Of a DNA stretch of 64,000 bases, positions 24,229-36,968 are shown in pieces. The position numbers were made by a program, and so were the translations under genes. A model generated the notes under the pieces. It saw only the letters and a program-made list of their open reading frames with translations. It had not been told where the DNA came from and made no database searches. How positions within the stretch are numbered: position 1 is the stretch's first letter; every line of letters starts with the position of its first letter. The stretch comes from Acholoe squamosa. Lineage: Eukaryota; Annelida; Polychaeta; Phyllodocida; Polynoidae. The stretch spans positions 41,454,002 to 41,518,001 of the forward strand of contig OX439046.1 of the NCBI GenBank assembly GCA_949317995.1, read 5' to 3'.

Positions 24229-24497
24229 TGCGTTTGGTGAGAATTGACTTTATCAATATCAATCCTATACATGCCTTTATTTATAAGACAATAAATATCA
24301 CAATATAACAACAATTCAATAATTTATAAGACAATAAATATACATATAATCAGAATATAAGATAATAATAACAATTAAAGTTTAAAATTTTCCAGCACAA
24401 CCCAGTGTTTTGTGTGCCGATCAAGCATATGAAGCCAATTGACCGTTAGTTCAACTGTTGAGGCTTATATACTGGAGGAGATGTTATGATGACGTCA
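24229..24497 (-). promoter_or_regulatory. minus-strand CRE / TATA / poly(A) cluster, possible LTR
   Basis: Reading the minus strand: a perfect CRE palindrome TGACGTCA (24490-24497), then TATATAAG 19 bp on (24464-24471), then AATAAA ~180 bp later (24277-24282). This compact promoter-plus-polyadenylation order is typical of an LTR (U3-R-U5). No second copy or primer-binding site was found to prove it. It lies on the correct side and strand to have been the 5' LTR of the 11-23 kb element, but the join is not shown. Confidence 0.4.
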
Positions 24498-26300
24498 TAG
24501 ATATCCATGCGCCCTGGTGAAAAGTAGTACCTTCGCATCACTCATTCATTCAAGCGGCTAAAGTTGGAAATTTCTGATGAAATGGCCATTTGGTGATGCT
24601 AAAAAGAAGTCAAACCTGGGTACTTTAGTGCATTATAATACAGTGACAATTACATGATACATCCCAGAACAGAATACATGCAAAAGTGAGCAAAACAAGG
24701 TATGTGGACATCTTTAGGTTATGCCACACAGTCTATAGGCCACACAGTGTAGACCTACTGACCAGTCTGCAGGCAGATGTAGCAATCAATCAGAAGTAGA
24801 TCGGACATTCCATTCTGTGGGCCTGTGTTCTTATAGAATGCAGAGCTCATCGAGTGGAAAATGACCTTTACTATGCCATTTTGCCACCAGCTGCAGCCAA
24901 CTTGTGGGAATCAGTCCTATTGAGAAAAATAAATGTTGATGATAGGTGAATCTTTTAGGAAATGGATGATCAACAAACTTCCCTTTAAAACTTAATGTCT
25001 CAGCTAAAAGATTCTGGTATTTCCTCAGTCTTGCAAAATTGAACCATACCTGTAGAATGAAATAAAAATATGTAGGGCACTTTACTGCTATCATTCAGCA
25101 AGTTCGGTTCAGAGTACCATTTGTGCTGTAAATTAACAGTGAACTGTACTGTACACCTACACCAATACAGTACCTGCTTAATACATTTAGTGTGAGGGCT
25201 AACTCTCAAGCCAAATCCCCCTCATGGAGACTGAGAACACAGGTGGAAGATGGATCACGTAGTGCCTGGATGCCTGTGTCAGTGTGCCAGCCCAGTCACC
25301 AAACCCTGACCGGTGAAATAATGTTTCCCAATCCCAGCAACCCATTTACAGTAAACCTCAACTACTCTGGTCACCCTTAAAGTAGTTCCACAACCACACA
25401 CCCAGGGCCCCCAAATAAGGAGCAGGGGCTAGCGACAGGGGCTCAACAAATATTGGTTCTAACAAGACAGGAGCTAGTTTCTGACAATGTGCACTGATAA
25501 GAGCTGATGAGATGAAATCAGCTTGTCCCTAGAATTGGAAGTTATCCTGGGACAAAGTAGGTACCCATCATACCATGTCTTATCAGTGTGCTTTGCATTT
25601 TTAGGAAAATCAACATAATTATAACGGTTGGATCCACTGCGTATGGATCTAGAGTCCTATACTTCTATGATATGCTTCCTTTTGTATACATTCCAAATAA
25701 ACCACTTAGAATATCATATTCCCCTTACCCATTATGACAGCATCTACTGGGCTAGCTGCTGTAGAAGGTCTCAAGTTGCCTCCTTATAATGCCTCATTAT
25801 ATGTGTATTGTACATCATTATACCTATAAACTGAGCTCGATCAGCATCATGAGGCTATAAACCAAACATGAGAAAATGTAAAACGATGGCACATCCGAGT
25901 TCCTCATCATGTGGGTTGATTACTTATCAGATGTTGTGAAATAGAACCACCTATCACATTATATGGCAAGTTAGATGAATAATAGAAGAGAGAGGCACTG
26001 ACTCGAAAAAAAAAATCCAAAAAACTAATATCGGCACTATAGCCCGGAATTCACTAGAGCAATGCTGTCATGACAAAACTGTCTCATTCCTAACAATGGG
26101 GTCTGAGGTATGTGTATCCCCCTCGCGACACTCAACCCACTCCCCTCACATGTCTCATCTATTAGAGTGGGGTGTTGGCTATGTCTACTGTCCCCTCCCC
26201 TCCTGTGGACGGTGCATCTCTAGCTACAGCTTACTTTGGACTCGTCAAATAGATTATGATGTGTCCTTAGCCAACCAGCAATAACCTGCATATATCTTAT
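24498..26300. other. non-coding stretch
   Basis: No recognisable coding domain on either strand. The ORFs of 60-90 codons here have no supporting features. Confidence 0.4.
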
Positions 26301-26407
26301 GTAAGTAATGTATAGATATCGGGCACCTCGTTGGTTGGATCTTAGGATATCACACGAGGGGCCGCAGATACAACCCATGAGGTGCCCGATATCTATACGT
26401 TACTTGC
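26301..26407. repeat. hairpin with ~30-bp arms
   Basis: GTATAGATATCGGGCACCTC at ~26309-26328 is mirrored at ~26379-26399 (GAGGTGCCCGATATCTATAC). The arms run ~30 bp with about three mismatches around a ~46-bp loop. It could be a small MITE or a structured RNA. Confidence 0.7.
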
Positions 26408-27018
26408 TTTATTACACGCTAAAACCCTTGAAAATAGCCATTTTTCACCTTAATTTGTCCCAATGCGAAGTTGAAGTGATCACTATCCGCCATGTTGTTA
26501 TGGGTTTGGCATGCAAGGAGGTTGCCTCATTTTCAATCAGAAGACAACAGGGAGCATATTATTTTTTTTTACATGTTACTACTTTCCCGCCTGACTTCAA
26601 CAAGCTGTATCGTAATGAAAAACACATGACAAATGTATACAAACTCAACTAATTTATTAAATAATTTAACAGTAGTAGATATATAAGAAAAGTTTAACAA
26701 AAATATATGTTTAAATAGACATCACATAGTTTCTTTTACATTAGCAAGTCAGATTATTGATCAGCACTTTCTTTTAGGACAATGATATCACGTGTAGTTA
26801 ACAGTGATATTGCAGTCATGGAAGGTGACATGGGAGAACAGTGTAGTAGCTTGGGGGTGTTGGTCTACATTGACCACTTTGTTAACTCTTACATCAGTGT
26901 TCTGTGACAGAATATTCTGATTGGTTGTTGAAGGAATAGGTTCTACAGAAGTTGATGCTACCACAGGAACCATAATAGAGGAACCACTTGTGACAGTGCA
27001 TCTAGTTTTAGCTCTAAC
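26408..27018. other. non-coding / possible 3' UTR side of the recombinase exon
   Basis: AT-rich. A 61-codon minus ORF (26788-26973) in a different frame from the recombinase may be leftover coding sequence but has no recognised domain. Confidence 0.3.
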
Positions 27019-27929
27019 TTAATAAACATCATTTATGCGAACCTTATCAGGTGTTTTGGAATAGAAATCAATGCTTTGCTCACTCTTATGACCAGTAACA
27101 CTCTTTATGTCACGAGAAGCTACCCCTCCTTTTCTAAGATTGGTCACGCATGTCGCGCAAATACAACGATTCGTATACACTTTTGAGAGTTTAGCCTCCT
27201 TTGAAATGTTGGCCATCATCTTCCCTAGGCTATTAACTCCCACACTCGATTTTGTGTACCAGCATTTGCTCATGGTATACCCCCTATACTTAGGCATTTG
27301 GTGAAAAGAGTCATTGTCAGGAGATAATTTCTCGATATAAACCTTCAGGCTCTTGAGTGGACAATTATTATCACCGCTGACATACATTCTTTGTGAGTGT
27401 TCATTTCTCCCATGCAAGAGTCTTTGGTGGTTTTTCTCAAATGGGTTGTGAGTTGATGTGGCATATTTGTGGAAATCTTCATCTTCTTTGAAGATGAAAT
27501 GAGTGAATGCATCCCTTCATGTGCCCTTCGACCGAAATGAAGGGTCACCTCATAGAAAACTTTGTTTTGGAGGTACTTTGGGGTATCAGGTGACAATACT
27601 CTACTCATATACATGAGTTCCTGATCTGCAGCAGTTATGGCCTCATAGTGGGTAGCCACATCCAAACCGGCCTCCTTATTCCTCTTTATATGTCCCTTTA
27701 ACACATTATTGGCACTTATGAAAACAGGATCTCCTATTATACTGTAGCCTATGTTATGAGGAGGTTGGTTTAAATACCTTTGTAGCATGGCTCTCACACA
27801 CATGAGACCTTTCTGTGAATACTCATGTCCTTCTTGGGTCCTGATATTCGCATAAAACCTCTTCAGAAGAGTGGAGATCACCTCTTTGTCCTTATTCTCA
27901 AATTCAGCATTCTCTCCAACGTCAATGAG
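27019..27929 (-). pseudogene. tyrosine recombinase exon, DUF3504 / Crypton type (KIAA1958-, ZMYM-like)
   Basis: Two minus ORFs (27881-27345 and 27417-27019) form one ~300-residue domain split by a frameshift near 27450. The N-terminal half has EYSQKGLMCVRAMLQRYL, FISANNVLKG and FYEVTLHFGRRAHEGMHSL; the first Arg of this last block matches the first catalytic Arg of tyrosine recombinases. The C-terminal half has ATCVTNLRKGGVASRDI and VTGHKSEQSIDFYSK, which keep the GH and the nucleophile Tyr. Between them, the expected H-x-x-R before ATC reads R-C-I-C: the second catalytic Arg is a Cys, the codon change expected from CpG decay. A pyrimidine tract and AG just upstream (minus ...TTTTTTTACAGATTAG) look like a 3' splice site, so this is probably a last exon. 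Crypton transposon or domesticated host paralogue cannot be separated. Confidence 0.72.
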
Positions 27930-28292
27930 CTAATCTGTAAAAAAATAGATGGGTCATTCCAAGATTAACTGCACATGTGGTTCCTTGGGCATATATTTTT
28001 ATTCCTTAGTGGGGGTTCATAGCTAAGATTTCCATATGTTTTGGGTGAGTTGTGGGGCATAATTTATTATCTATATGCATTTAATTATGAATTTTCAAGA
28101 GTGGAATGTTACTGATAGCGTCCATCTAACCTGGTTAGGGAATATCACCAGTCTTCTTATTATATGCAATCAAGAGGTACCCTGGGGGGTCTTTCATAAA
28201 AAGATTTTTTTATGTACTCCAGGAATTACCAATACCAGGTACATATTTATAAGTGATTTTTAATGCACACCGCGATCAGTAACGTTCCAGGG
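27930..28292. other. non-coding stretch upstream of the recombinase exon
   Basis: Probable intron of the recombinase gene on the minus strand. No upstream exon was recognised. It ends in a hairpin whose left arm ATCAGTAACGT is at 28275-28285 and whose mate is at 28293-28303. Confidence 0.35.
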
Positions 28293-28646
28293 ACGTTACT
28301 GATGGTTACAGATATTACTGGATGGTCAAAGTTATATTTTCATAGTATCAACCTACTACCTCGTATACTGTTAGTAGCATTTCTTCTCAATTGAAGACTT
28401 GTCTGGCTTATCTGAGAAGAGTACTTGGTGTATGTAAAGATACATTTTAGCACCACATATGAATAGGGAACGTTACTGATGGCTACAAGCATTTTTGAGA
28501 TGATTAGAGTTCTATTTTTATAGTGCCAACCTATTATCTTGTATGGTGTTTCTACCATTTGTATTCAATTGTAGACATGTTTGGCTCATGAGAAAAGACT
28601 ATTTGGTGTATGGAAAGATATGTTTTAGCACCATATGGGATGTGCG
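28293..28646. repeat. diverged tandem duplication, ~177-bp unit
   Basis: CGTTACTGATGG occurs at 28294 and 28471. Following blocks correspond at the same 177-bp offset: AACCTA(C/T)TA, CTTGGTGTATG/TTTGGTGTATG and TTTTAGCACCA(C)AT. Confidence 0.75.
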
Positions 28647-31600
28647 AGTAGCGACAAATGTACAAAAAGTTGTGATTTTCAAAGTGATATTAGACACCAA
28701 AGATGGGCCTTATGCATGTTTAAATGACTCTAGATATGCAGTACAAACTCTTTTATCATTGTTTATGTGATGCCAATGGAATATGATGATGTATAGATGA
28801 GCTGTGGCCATTCTTTGAGAGGTTAATGAAAAGGAAATAGACCCTACACAGGTACTGACTATGCAGTACAAGTATTATATATCAGGCTAATTGTAATTAT
28901 TCTGTACAGTAGTTCTACTAGAAACAATGGACAGTTAATGTAGTCATTATATGAAGGATTTTGAATGAGCTAGGCTAAAGTTAAGAAATGGGAGGAAAAA
29001 GTCCCAAATTTTCAGAGTTTCCAATTTGTCTGCCAATGCGTAACTTCAAGAGGTTTCGAGCCTCACTTTAATTTTTTTGGAATACATAAAGTCATGCACT
29101 GTACCAGTCTGGTTACAATATTTGGTGTTTCTATAGGAGTCTTATTAGTGGTGTTATTCATGTTTGATTGATTACAATCAGTAAAGTTCCCCTTTTTTAG
29201 AAGGTTTTATGGCATCTGTGATAAAAACTGACATCTTAGGAGTTGGATCCTTGAATGAACCTTTTTGATATGCCAAGATAAAGTGCTATCAATAAAATGT
29301 AATGTTATTAAGAAATTGCTAAGTTTGTCAATTTATGATCCAGGCGCCCCATGTGCAGTATTTCATGGAATGAGCCAGATATATATTTATCATTATTTAA
29401 TTATTAAAATACATTACATAACGTTACAATAACTTAGAATATTATTTACATACAAGGCCATACACATCCAGCTATACTGCTGTAAACACGAAAAAAATAA
29501 TAACGAAAAGATTCAGAAATAATTCTGTCTGAGGTTCTATTCCAAAAATGGAGCTGACTGACTTCAGGGAATCAATTCCATGTTGGGTTGCCAAAAGATA
29601 ATTGGTCATAGAAGTGGTTCAGAAGTGGTCAAGAATTGATGAATGCTTCCAAATTAAGAACCAATTCCTGGCTAGTTCCCCCCTCTAATTCCTTGGCCTG
29701 CCTACTATGGGAAGCATTCAAATGGAACCAATTATGGAACCAGTTCCAGGGTGGAGGATTGCTGGGAACTGGAAAATGCGCTACCTACAATGAGAATCGA
29801 ATTATAAATCTTTTCACAATGGCCTCCAGGGAGTTTGGTAGGGCAGTTGTAGTGCTGCAAGGATAAGGTAACCCCTATTACAAGGCTGTATTGTCACCCC
29901 GCAGTACCACTCCCTCAGATTTGGCCACCAGGTGCAAACATGGGCATGGGCTCTTGACAACCCTTGATAAGGGGTACATGTTAGGCAATTTTCGAAAAAG
30001 AGGGGTACATTTTGGACCCAAAATTTCCACTTTAGCGTAGAATTTACTTCATCCCTGGAAGCTTCCTGGGGTAGGGGGCTATATTTGTAAAAGTCAACCT
30101 TGATGAGGGTATAATCTTACCCCTCGGAAAGGGTCCTTTTTAGGACACTTCCTGGGGTTAGGGGAGATATATTTTTAACAGTCATCCTTCGAAGGGTTCT
30201 GAAAATTTATGTTTTTTTTCACCCTTTATTAGGGTACCAAATTAGGGGTGATGTTCGCACGTATGGCAACTGTAGAAAGCATAGGGAGTGGCCCCCCATG
30301 AATGTCACCAAGTTGAGGGCACCAACTACAATTTGAAGGGGGGCAGTTGTAGTGTGTTAAGAAATAGCCATCAGATCTCCCACCCAGAACTGTGGCAGCT
30401 GGTTAACCCGTCAGCAGTCATAGCGTCTTGTTGATAACAGAGGGTGACAACATGAGATTATGTTACAGCCGGAGATGAGATGTGATAGCCGATCTCTCAC
30501 ATGTAGACTGAGTAAGAGATAAACACAAAACCCCTATATGGTGCCAAGCTCCCGGATGTAATCAGTCATGTTTGTAGCATAGGTATAGCACGAGACTGCT
30601 GTAAAGTCTCTATGGATTAGTCCCATTATAATTGTATGTATAATTATATAACAATCGCGTTCAGCTGCTAACCCTACACTGTGTTATTGGATGTCCTCTG
30701 AAGGCATGATTTATACAAACACTCATACTGGCACACCCCACACTTATAGGACCTGTGTACCGCTAACACTGTTTGTAAAGACCCAGACTCTCTACACATT
30801 ATGTGCATCTCTACAGTTGCCATATTTCATGCAATACTGTTGCATGAAATATGGCAACTGTTACACACTGTTACAGGGTGCAACAGGCTAGATCGGAGCA
30901 TACCCATCACGGGCTAGATATTAGTCATTCGATGTTCTCATATAAATGCCAAAAATGATATAAATTGGAGGGCTTAACTATCCTGATATTGTTACTGGAA
31001 GTGGAGGATGTGGTATGACTGCCCAATATGTCTGCATGGTTTAGGTTGTGCATTGCTATGTGGTAACAGTCGTAAACCCTAAATGAAATTAATGGAGGCA
31101 TAAATATGTCTGTGCTGGATGTGTGTAGACCCAGGGATACTAAGCTAATTAAGTAATACTCGTCCCGAGGGGCATAATAAAAACTTATCCTTCACCGACC
31201 CAAAACAGACGCTGCATGTATTAGCTTCAGCAGCCATTTTCAATGACAAATGATCTGTTGATCATCCCCATCCAAAAATCTGAATGAGATTTTGTTTTAT
31301 ATAAATTATTATCATATCCTTTTTAAATGAATCACATTGAACAGTCTGTATGCATCTGTATAATGTACACCCTCCTCCCCCCACAGTGGGTGGACCTTTT
31401 TAAAGCTTCATTAGTTTCGGGCAATTTATTTCCTCATGGCTGTCTTGTTATTATGATAGCCCTTCCATGTAAATGAAGTCAATACAAAAACCATTGGCAG
31501 GCAAAGTGAACGCTTTGTCAGGCTTGACGGTCAACTTAAAAGCTGTAACAAAAACGTTGGATGTTGATTCACTGGGCTAACAATAATAAAAATATACCTT

Positions 31601-32642
31601 ATACTAGAGCTCACTGCTGTGATACTTGAGGGGGGCATAATGATTCTTGCCCATATAGAGACCAGCATGGCATTTTCAAACATGCTACGACCTCAGCTAC
31701 CCAAGTCGTACCCGAAATAACCTGAGCGACGGGATTAGAACCTAATCACAACCCCAGTTTTATCCCAATAGAGTTCAATGTATTTCCCCCACATCCCCTG
31801 TAAACAATAGAGCGCATTTGGTAGTTTTGTACGACTGGTGGTGTTCTGAGTCGTGGTGGCTGTGTCTAGTCGTACCATGTTGAGAAGGCCTGGTGGTTAG
31901 GATTACTGACAAACAGGTGGCTTAAAGAGGTGGAACTGTATCTCAGTAGCAGCTTTACAGTGTGCCCACGCCTCTTACAGCCTACCCCCTACAGACCCAC
32001 TGTACTTAAGTCGCAGTGCAATCGGTGAAATCACAGCAGGGTTAGATTATATTTAGCTATATTTAACATCAGGGAAATGAATCCTGTAATCTGGTAGTGC
32101 GGCATTAGCCGGATTTAACGAATGTTACAAGACCTATACAGGTGGTTTATACCTAGCCATATTAAATACATAATTCAGGTCCACACTGTTACAAGCACCT
32201 GACTTTCCATGTCCAAGTGCTATAATGGAGTTTATATATAAATGGATAAGTACGAGGAGCATTATAAGTTTACAGTAGACACACATTGACATAGAGGGGT
32301 GTTTGTGATGGAATTAGGCCGTCTAAGATACAAGGTGAGTAGGTACACTGAGTGAGACTAAGAGCACCCAGCAGCACCTGCTCATTACACCTGGCACCAG
32401 GATATTGCACACCTTACTGCATGTGGGTCCTAGATGATTATTCACGAGGATAGCTATAATGTGTTAATGCAAAGCTGTGCTTGTGGCGCCATACTGTGTC
32501 CTATAAGGACTCAGTATGGTCTAGTGGAGCCGCCATTTTGAATTCCGCTGGTTGAGGTAAAACCCACCGATAACACATACCATGTTGGGTACTTTGTCCC
32601 TGGTTAACACCCACTTCCAGGGACACATGCTGGTCCCATCTT
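28647..32642. other. long non-coding region with dispersed repeats
   Basis: No gene recognised. It contains a copy of a dispersed repeat at ~29755-29830 (also at ~17870-17935), a G/T-rich block with internal repeats (~29990-30240), a strong hairpin (30814-30860) and a short imperfect hairpin at ~32489-32518. Confidence 0.4.
30814..30860. repeat. perfect 21-bp-arm hairpin
   Basis: CAGTTGCCATATTTCATGCA plus one further A (30814-30834) is followed by a 5-nt loop (TACTG) and its exact reverse complement (30840-30860). There are no mismatches. No transposon ends or flanking duplications were seen. Confidence 0.95.
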
Positions 32643-32985
32643 ATGAGTTCTTATCAGTGTGTGTCGCCAGAACCAGCCCCAGACCAGCTTGTGGCCATAT
32701 TTGACAGCCTCAGGGAGACAGATGCTGGAGGCTGCTCCTTGTCGGCCTCAGCTGAAGGCCTTGTCGCCTACACACTTACATCCTGGGGCGCCGTTATGAG
32801 GCACCAGCCGTGCACGAGGTCTTATGGCAGTCTGAGGACGCTGAAATAGATGCTACAATTGACACCTCTGTAATCGTAGTAAGAGTGACTGTGGTGCCAC
32901 TACTAATGACCTACATGGGTGCGTGTACTGCTATGACAGCTCTACCAAAGCCTACATCATGATGACATACGGGACAGGCAGACGG
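32643..32985 (+). pseudogene. possible decayed coding segment, unknown
   Basis: Locally GC-rich compared with its surroundings. A 68-codon frame (32643-32849; contains DQLVAIFDSLRETDAGG) overlaps a second frame that stays open about 65 codons further (contains LGRRYEAPAVHEVLWQ). This pattern could be one frameshifted exon. No domain recognised. Chance cannot be excluded. Confidence 0.2.
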
Positions 32986-35900
32986 AATGGCATTCTAAGC
33001 AACTGCCACTGGTCCATAGCATGTGTAGGGTTTCGATTGGAAGGGGTATTAGTCTACATTAGTGTGCACTGCAGTAATTTCCGGAGGAAGCCGCAGCTGA
33101 AAGGCAAGGGATTGATAGTTTCTTTTTGGCTTTTTTTTTACAACGGGGAGGAGAGGGAATGTGTTTTTTTCTTCTTTTTTTTGTGTGCAGATGCCCCAAA
33201 ACATAATTTGCCCCCTGTCTGAATGATCCTGAGTGGCCGAAAACCTTGCACTGATACCCCCTTTATCTAAAGGACGTTAGGGTTGGCTGGCTTTAGCTTT
33301 TTTATGTGAAACCAGTTTTGTTCTTTTCACCCGTTGTGTTCACCCCTCCGTCAAACCTCATCCTTATCGGGGTACCTTGCGACTAAACCCAATCGGTGCA
33401 TATTACCACGTGACTGATCCCGGCAGTTGTACTATATAGACATAATTTCTTAATTTTATATATATCGTAGTCTAGGACACAGCCGAACTAGGCCTAACTA
33501 TCGATCTCCAAAACCACAAAACCACCAAAAAAGGCCAAGTTATCATAGGCATCATAGTCCTGCTAACAATAACGCTCCTTCTGAGTCGAATAGTCCTCAC
33601 ATATCCTTTGATCAACTACTGTAGCTCTCTTCAAATGAACATTAAACAGAGTGGTATACCTTGGAGGGGAGAGGCGGAGAGTAATAATCGATTATGATAT
33701 ATGAGTGTTGACCATGAGTGGCGTTCTGTCAAATGGCTGCAAACTTCACCATCCATCTTACATTGATAACCCTGTGTACCAAGTTATGGCACCCTTTGCA
33801 TAATTCACAAAATCTACATCAATATGAACAGCATCACCAGTGAGCGGGCAGACGCAGCCATAGACGAGTGAGTTAGAGGCGTTTTGTAGAATAGTGTCCC
33901 ACTCCCAGTGCCTTACTAGCGAACTAAATGACTATGCTAACGGTTTAAATGCTACTACATGGTGCGTCCAGTTCATGTTCATTTGCCATTATTATGCAAT
34001 GCTGGTGAATAACTACCCAACATTGATTCGAGCCTGATCCCCAGGAGGGTGTTGCTCCTATTGTAAAAAGAGCTGTGAGTATGTGCCCTCTTTTCTAAAC
34101 AAGTTGTGCACTGATTCACCTAAGTACTTGCACTCACCACATTAGTCTGAAAAGTCATCTGCTTCGTTTAAAATAGAGAGAGCTGCACTACCAGGTACCT
34201 ACTCATGGCATACGCTCCATAGTTTATTATACTGACTGACTTCTCCCAACTAGGTACCTACTCAAATCCCCCTTTTTTAGCACCGTACTTGAATGACCAC
34301 TTGTGAGCAACAAAAGGGACAAGTTATAGCTACATGAAAAGAAAGGACTGGAAATGAGGGCATTTTAGCTAGCTCTTCCTTTTACTATAGGAGCAACACC
34401 CTCCAGACGTCCACCAGGCCTGCAGGTTTGGCACAGTCTGAGGTAGTGTAACAACACTTATGTTACTTGCGTGGGGCTGCAGTTATGTACATGCACGAGA
34501 GGGGCAGAATGTGCATCAATGCAGTATGTGGTGCCTAAATGGTTAACGCAGTATGTCTATTGTGAGGCTTATTGGCAGCAGGATAACCAGCCGGGTCAAT
34601 GTGATTATGCTCTTGGTTATATCCAGGGTTCACCCTGCTTAACCCAAACGTGGCACTTGAATACTAAGTGGAATATTCAACCCTGAAAAGCAGCAATCGC
34701 TTGCGAACATTGAGAGCCACTCCCCCACCCCAAATCCCTCCCAAGAACCCAGCCGAGGTTTTAGGTTTGAGTTTGAGTTTAACAAGTTTATTGACAAAAT
34801 AACATCATACAACACAAAGCTTTTCAGGATCAGCCAGGAAATGACAATAATTATAACCATACACAAAGGAAAAATTATTTCACAATGCATTGCATATGGG
34901 AATACAATGGGCGCTTACTAGCAATTCATAATAAAATACATTGATATCGGAGTGGGATCCCAACAGACACATTCTTATATTCAATGACATACTAATACTC
35001 AATTACTAACTAATTTTCAACATAAATTGCTTTTTGGATTCCAATTTCTGAACATCAGCATCAAGTTTATCCCAAAGCACTTGCCTCTGACAAGTGGACT
35101 CATATCATATACAAGGCATATAAATCGGCTAACATTTAGTTGCACTTTAACATTGCCGCGGAGTGCACATGGTGGAACATATACATTATCTGAGTGCTTA
35201 GAGGCATCGAACATAACGCCAAGGAGACTTTTATTTCTTCTTACCTGTAGGGGCTAGACTGGGACAATGCAGTTCTGATTAAGTAGATCCGGGGGCCGAT
35301 TCATTAATTCAAAGGAAAATTGTTTTACTGAAAATTGACATGAATATTTCATACTCAAAATAATGTTTTAATCAAAATGACAATCTTTCATGGTAAACGT
35401 TTATCACTTATTCGTGGTAAATGCAATATAATATGTTGCTAATAGCACCAAAACGATCATGAGGATTTCTTTCTCACTAGAATGATGTTTTCTCAAAAAG
35501 AGAATTACAGAGGATACATTCTAATTTCAAATAACAGTGCGAATCTGCCTGTACCCATAACCAACGCCTACATGGTAAAGGTCACTATTGCACCATATTC
35601 TTTTATCTGCAAGATTTGTGTGTGATGTTCCCAAAGGTTACTTTTCGATTCTGTGGCAGAACATCATGATGACAAATGAGCATGACTAAAAACATTCAAT
35701 CACCATTTATCATACTATTCATTAAAAGGCGATATTGGCCTCGAAAACTATTGGTATGAGTAGTATATAGGGGCAAACTCAGTGCATAGGAACAGCTACT
35801 AAAAGTGATTTGACCTACTTACGAACCGGAAGTAACCTTTTGACCTCGACTTTGCGCATGCACAGGTTAAATTCAAAATGGCGGACAGCGTAACGTTTGA

Positions 35901-36968
35901 CTTACGTTGTCATTTACTTTGCGTATGCGCAGACTAAATCCAAAATGGCAGACAAATGGTAGGGGGCGTTTATTATTAACAACAGGGGGTTGGGTAGGTA
36001 GGTAGGGGTAGGTAGGGGTAGGTAGGTTTACATAGGGTGTGCATCTGTTATACACAAGTGTGTGTGGCCTTTTTTCCCAAAATACTTAAGGGGTGCCCCT
36101 CACCCCATAGTCTAGCTTACCCTACCTTACCTTACCCTACCCTATTTTAACTACCTACCTACCTAACCTTTTCTATTCTATCCAGTAACCAGCATGTCTT
36201 TTTTGTCCCCTATATTATAACGTTCTTCCACTGTAACGTTACAAAAACAAATGACCCTATCAACATGTTCCAATTAACCTTTTACATGCTGCACTCTACC
36301 ACAGCATGCATACCCTTATCATAACATTTTCCCCATACCACCACTACCGCCGCGCACCCATTGCTGCTCACCAGTTTTTGTATGAATAAATAACAGTTTA
36401 TGTAGGGTAGGGTATGGGGTGAGGGACACCACAGTAATGACGCATACAATGACTGACATGTCAAATACAGACATCGTTCTAACAATCTTTTTTGATTTAT
36501 TCACAAAGAATACATGTTAAAACACACCTTTAATTTATGTATTCTTTCTAGCAAAAAGTTTACAAATTTACCTAAATGTTACACAGATATCCACTTTTTT
36601 ACACACAAGATTTCCTTATTTTAGCAAAAATGTTATAAAATGTTACAAATTTACCTAAAGTCAGAGCTTGCTGTGTAGAGTGAAGAATCAGTAATGAGAA
36701 GAGCTTGGTGTGTAGAGTGGAGAGTCAGTGTGAGATGAGCTTTCAATAAACAATGCACTTTGATTAAATGCAGGCTTGGTCATGTGGTAAACAAAACCCA
36801 TGTGACTGGTCAGTGTGAGCAGAATGATTATTTTGTAGCGAGTCACTCTCATGGCAAATTTAACTTGTGCTTTTAGCCCCTAGCTATGTGACCACAAAGC
36901 CAGGTGTAAGTAAGTTTGTACATAGGTAGTAAACCTATATGCCATGGTGCAAATGAATTAATCATTTC
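32986..36968. other. long non-coding region
   Basis: No gene recognised. Noted inside: a duplicated ~65-bp segment with TGCGCATGC/TGCGTATGCGCA and AAAATGGCRGACA (35850-35955); GTAG-type simple repeats (35995-36030); CTACC repeats (36110-36170); an inverted repeat of CCTCACCCCATA (36096 and ~36415); and short tandem repeats at ~36550-36740. Confidence 0.4.
35850..35955. promoter_or_regulatory. tandem NRF1-like plus YY1-like motif pair
   Basis: TTTGCGCATGCACAG...AAAATGGCGGACA is followed by TTTGCGTATGCGCAG...AAAATGGCAGACA. The first halves resemble the NRF1 core (GCGCATGCGC) and the second the YY1 core (AAATGGCGG). No transcript start can be placed, so a promoter role is an inference. Confidence 0.3.
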
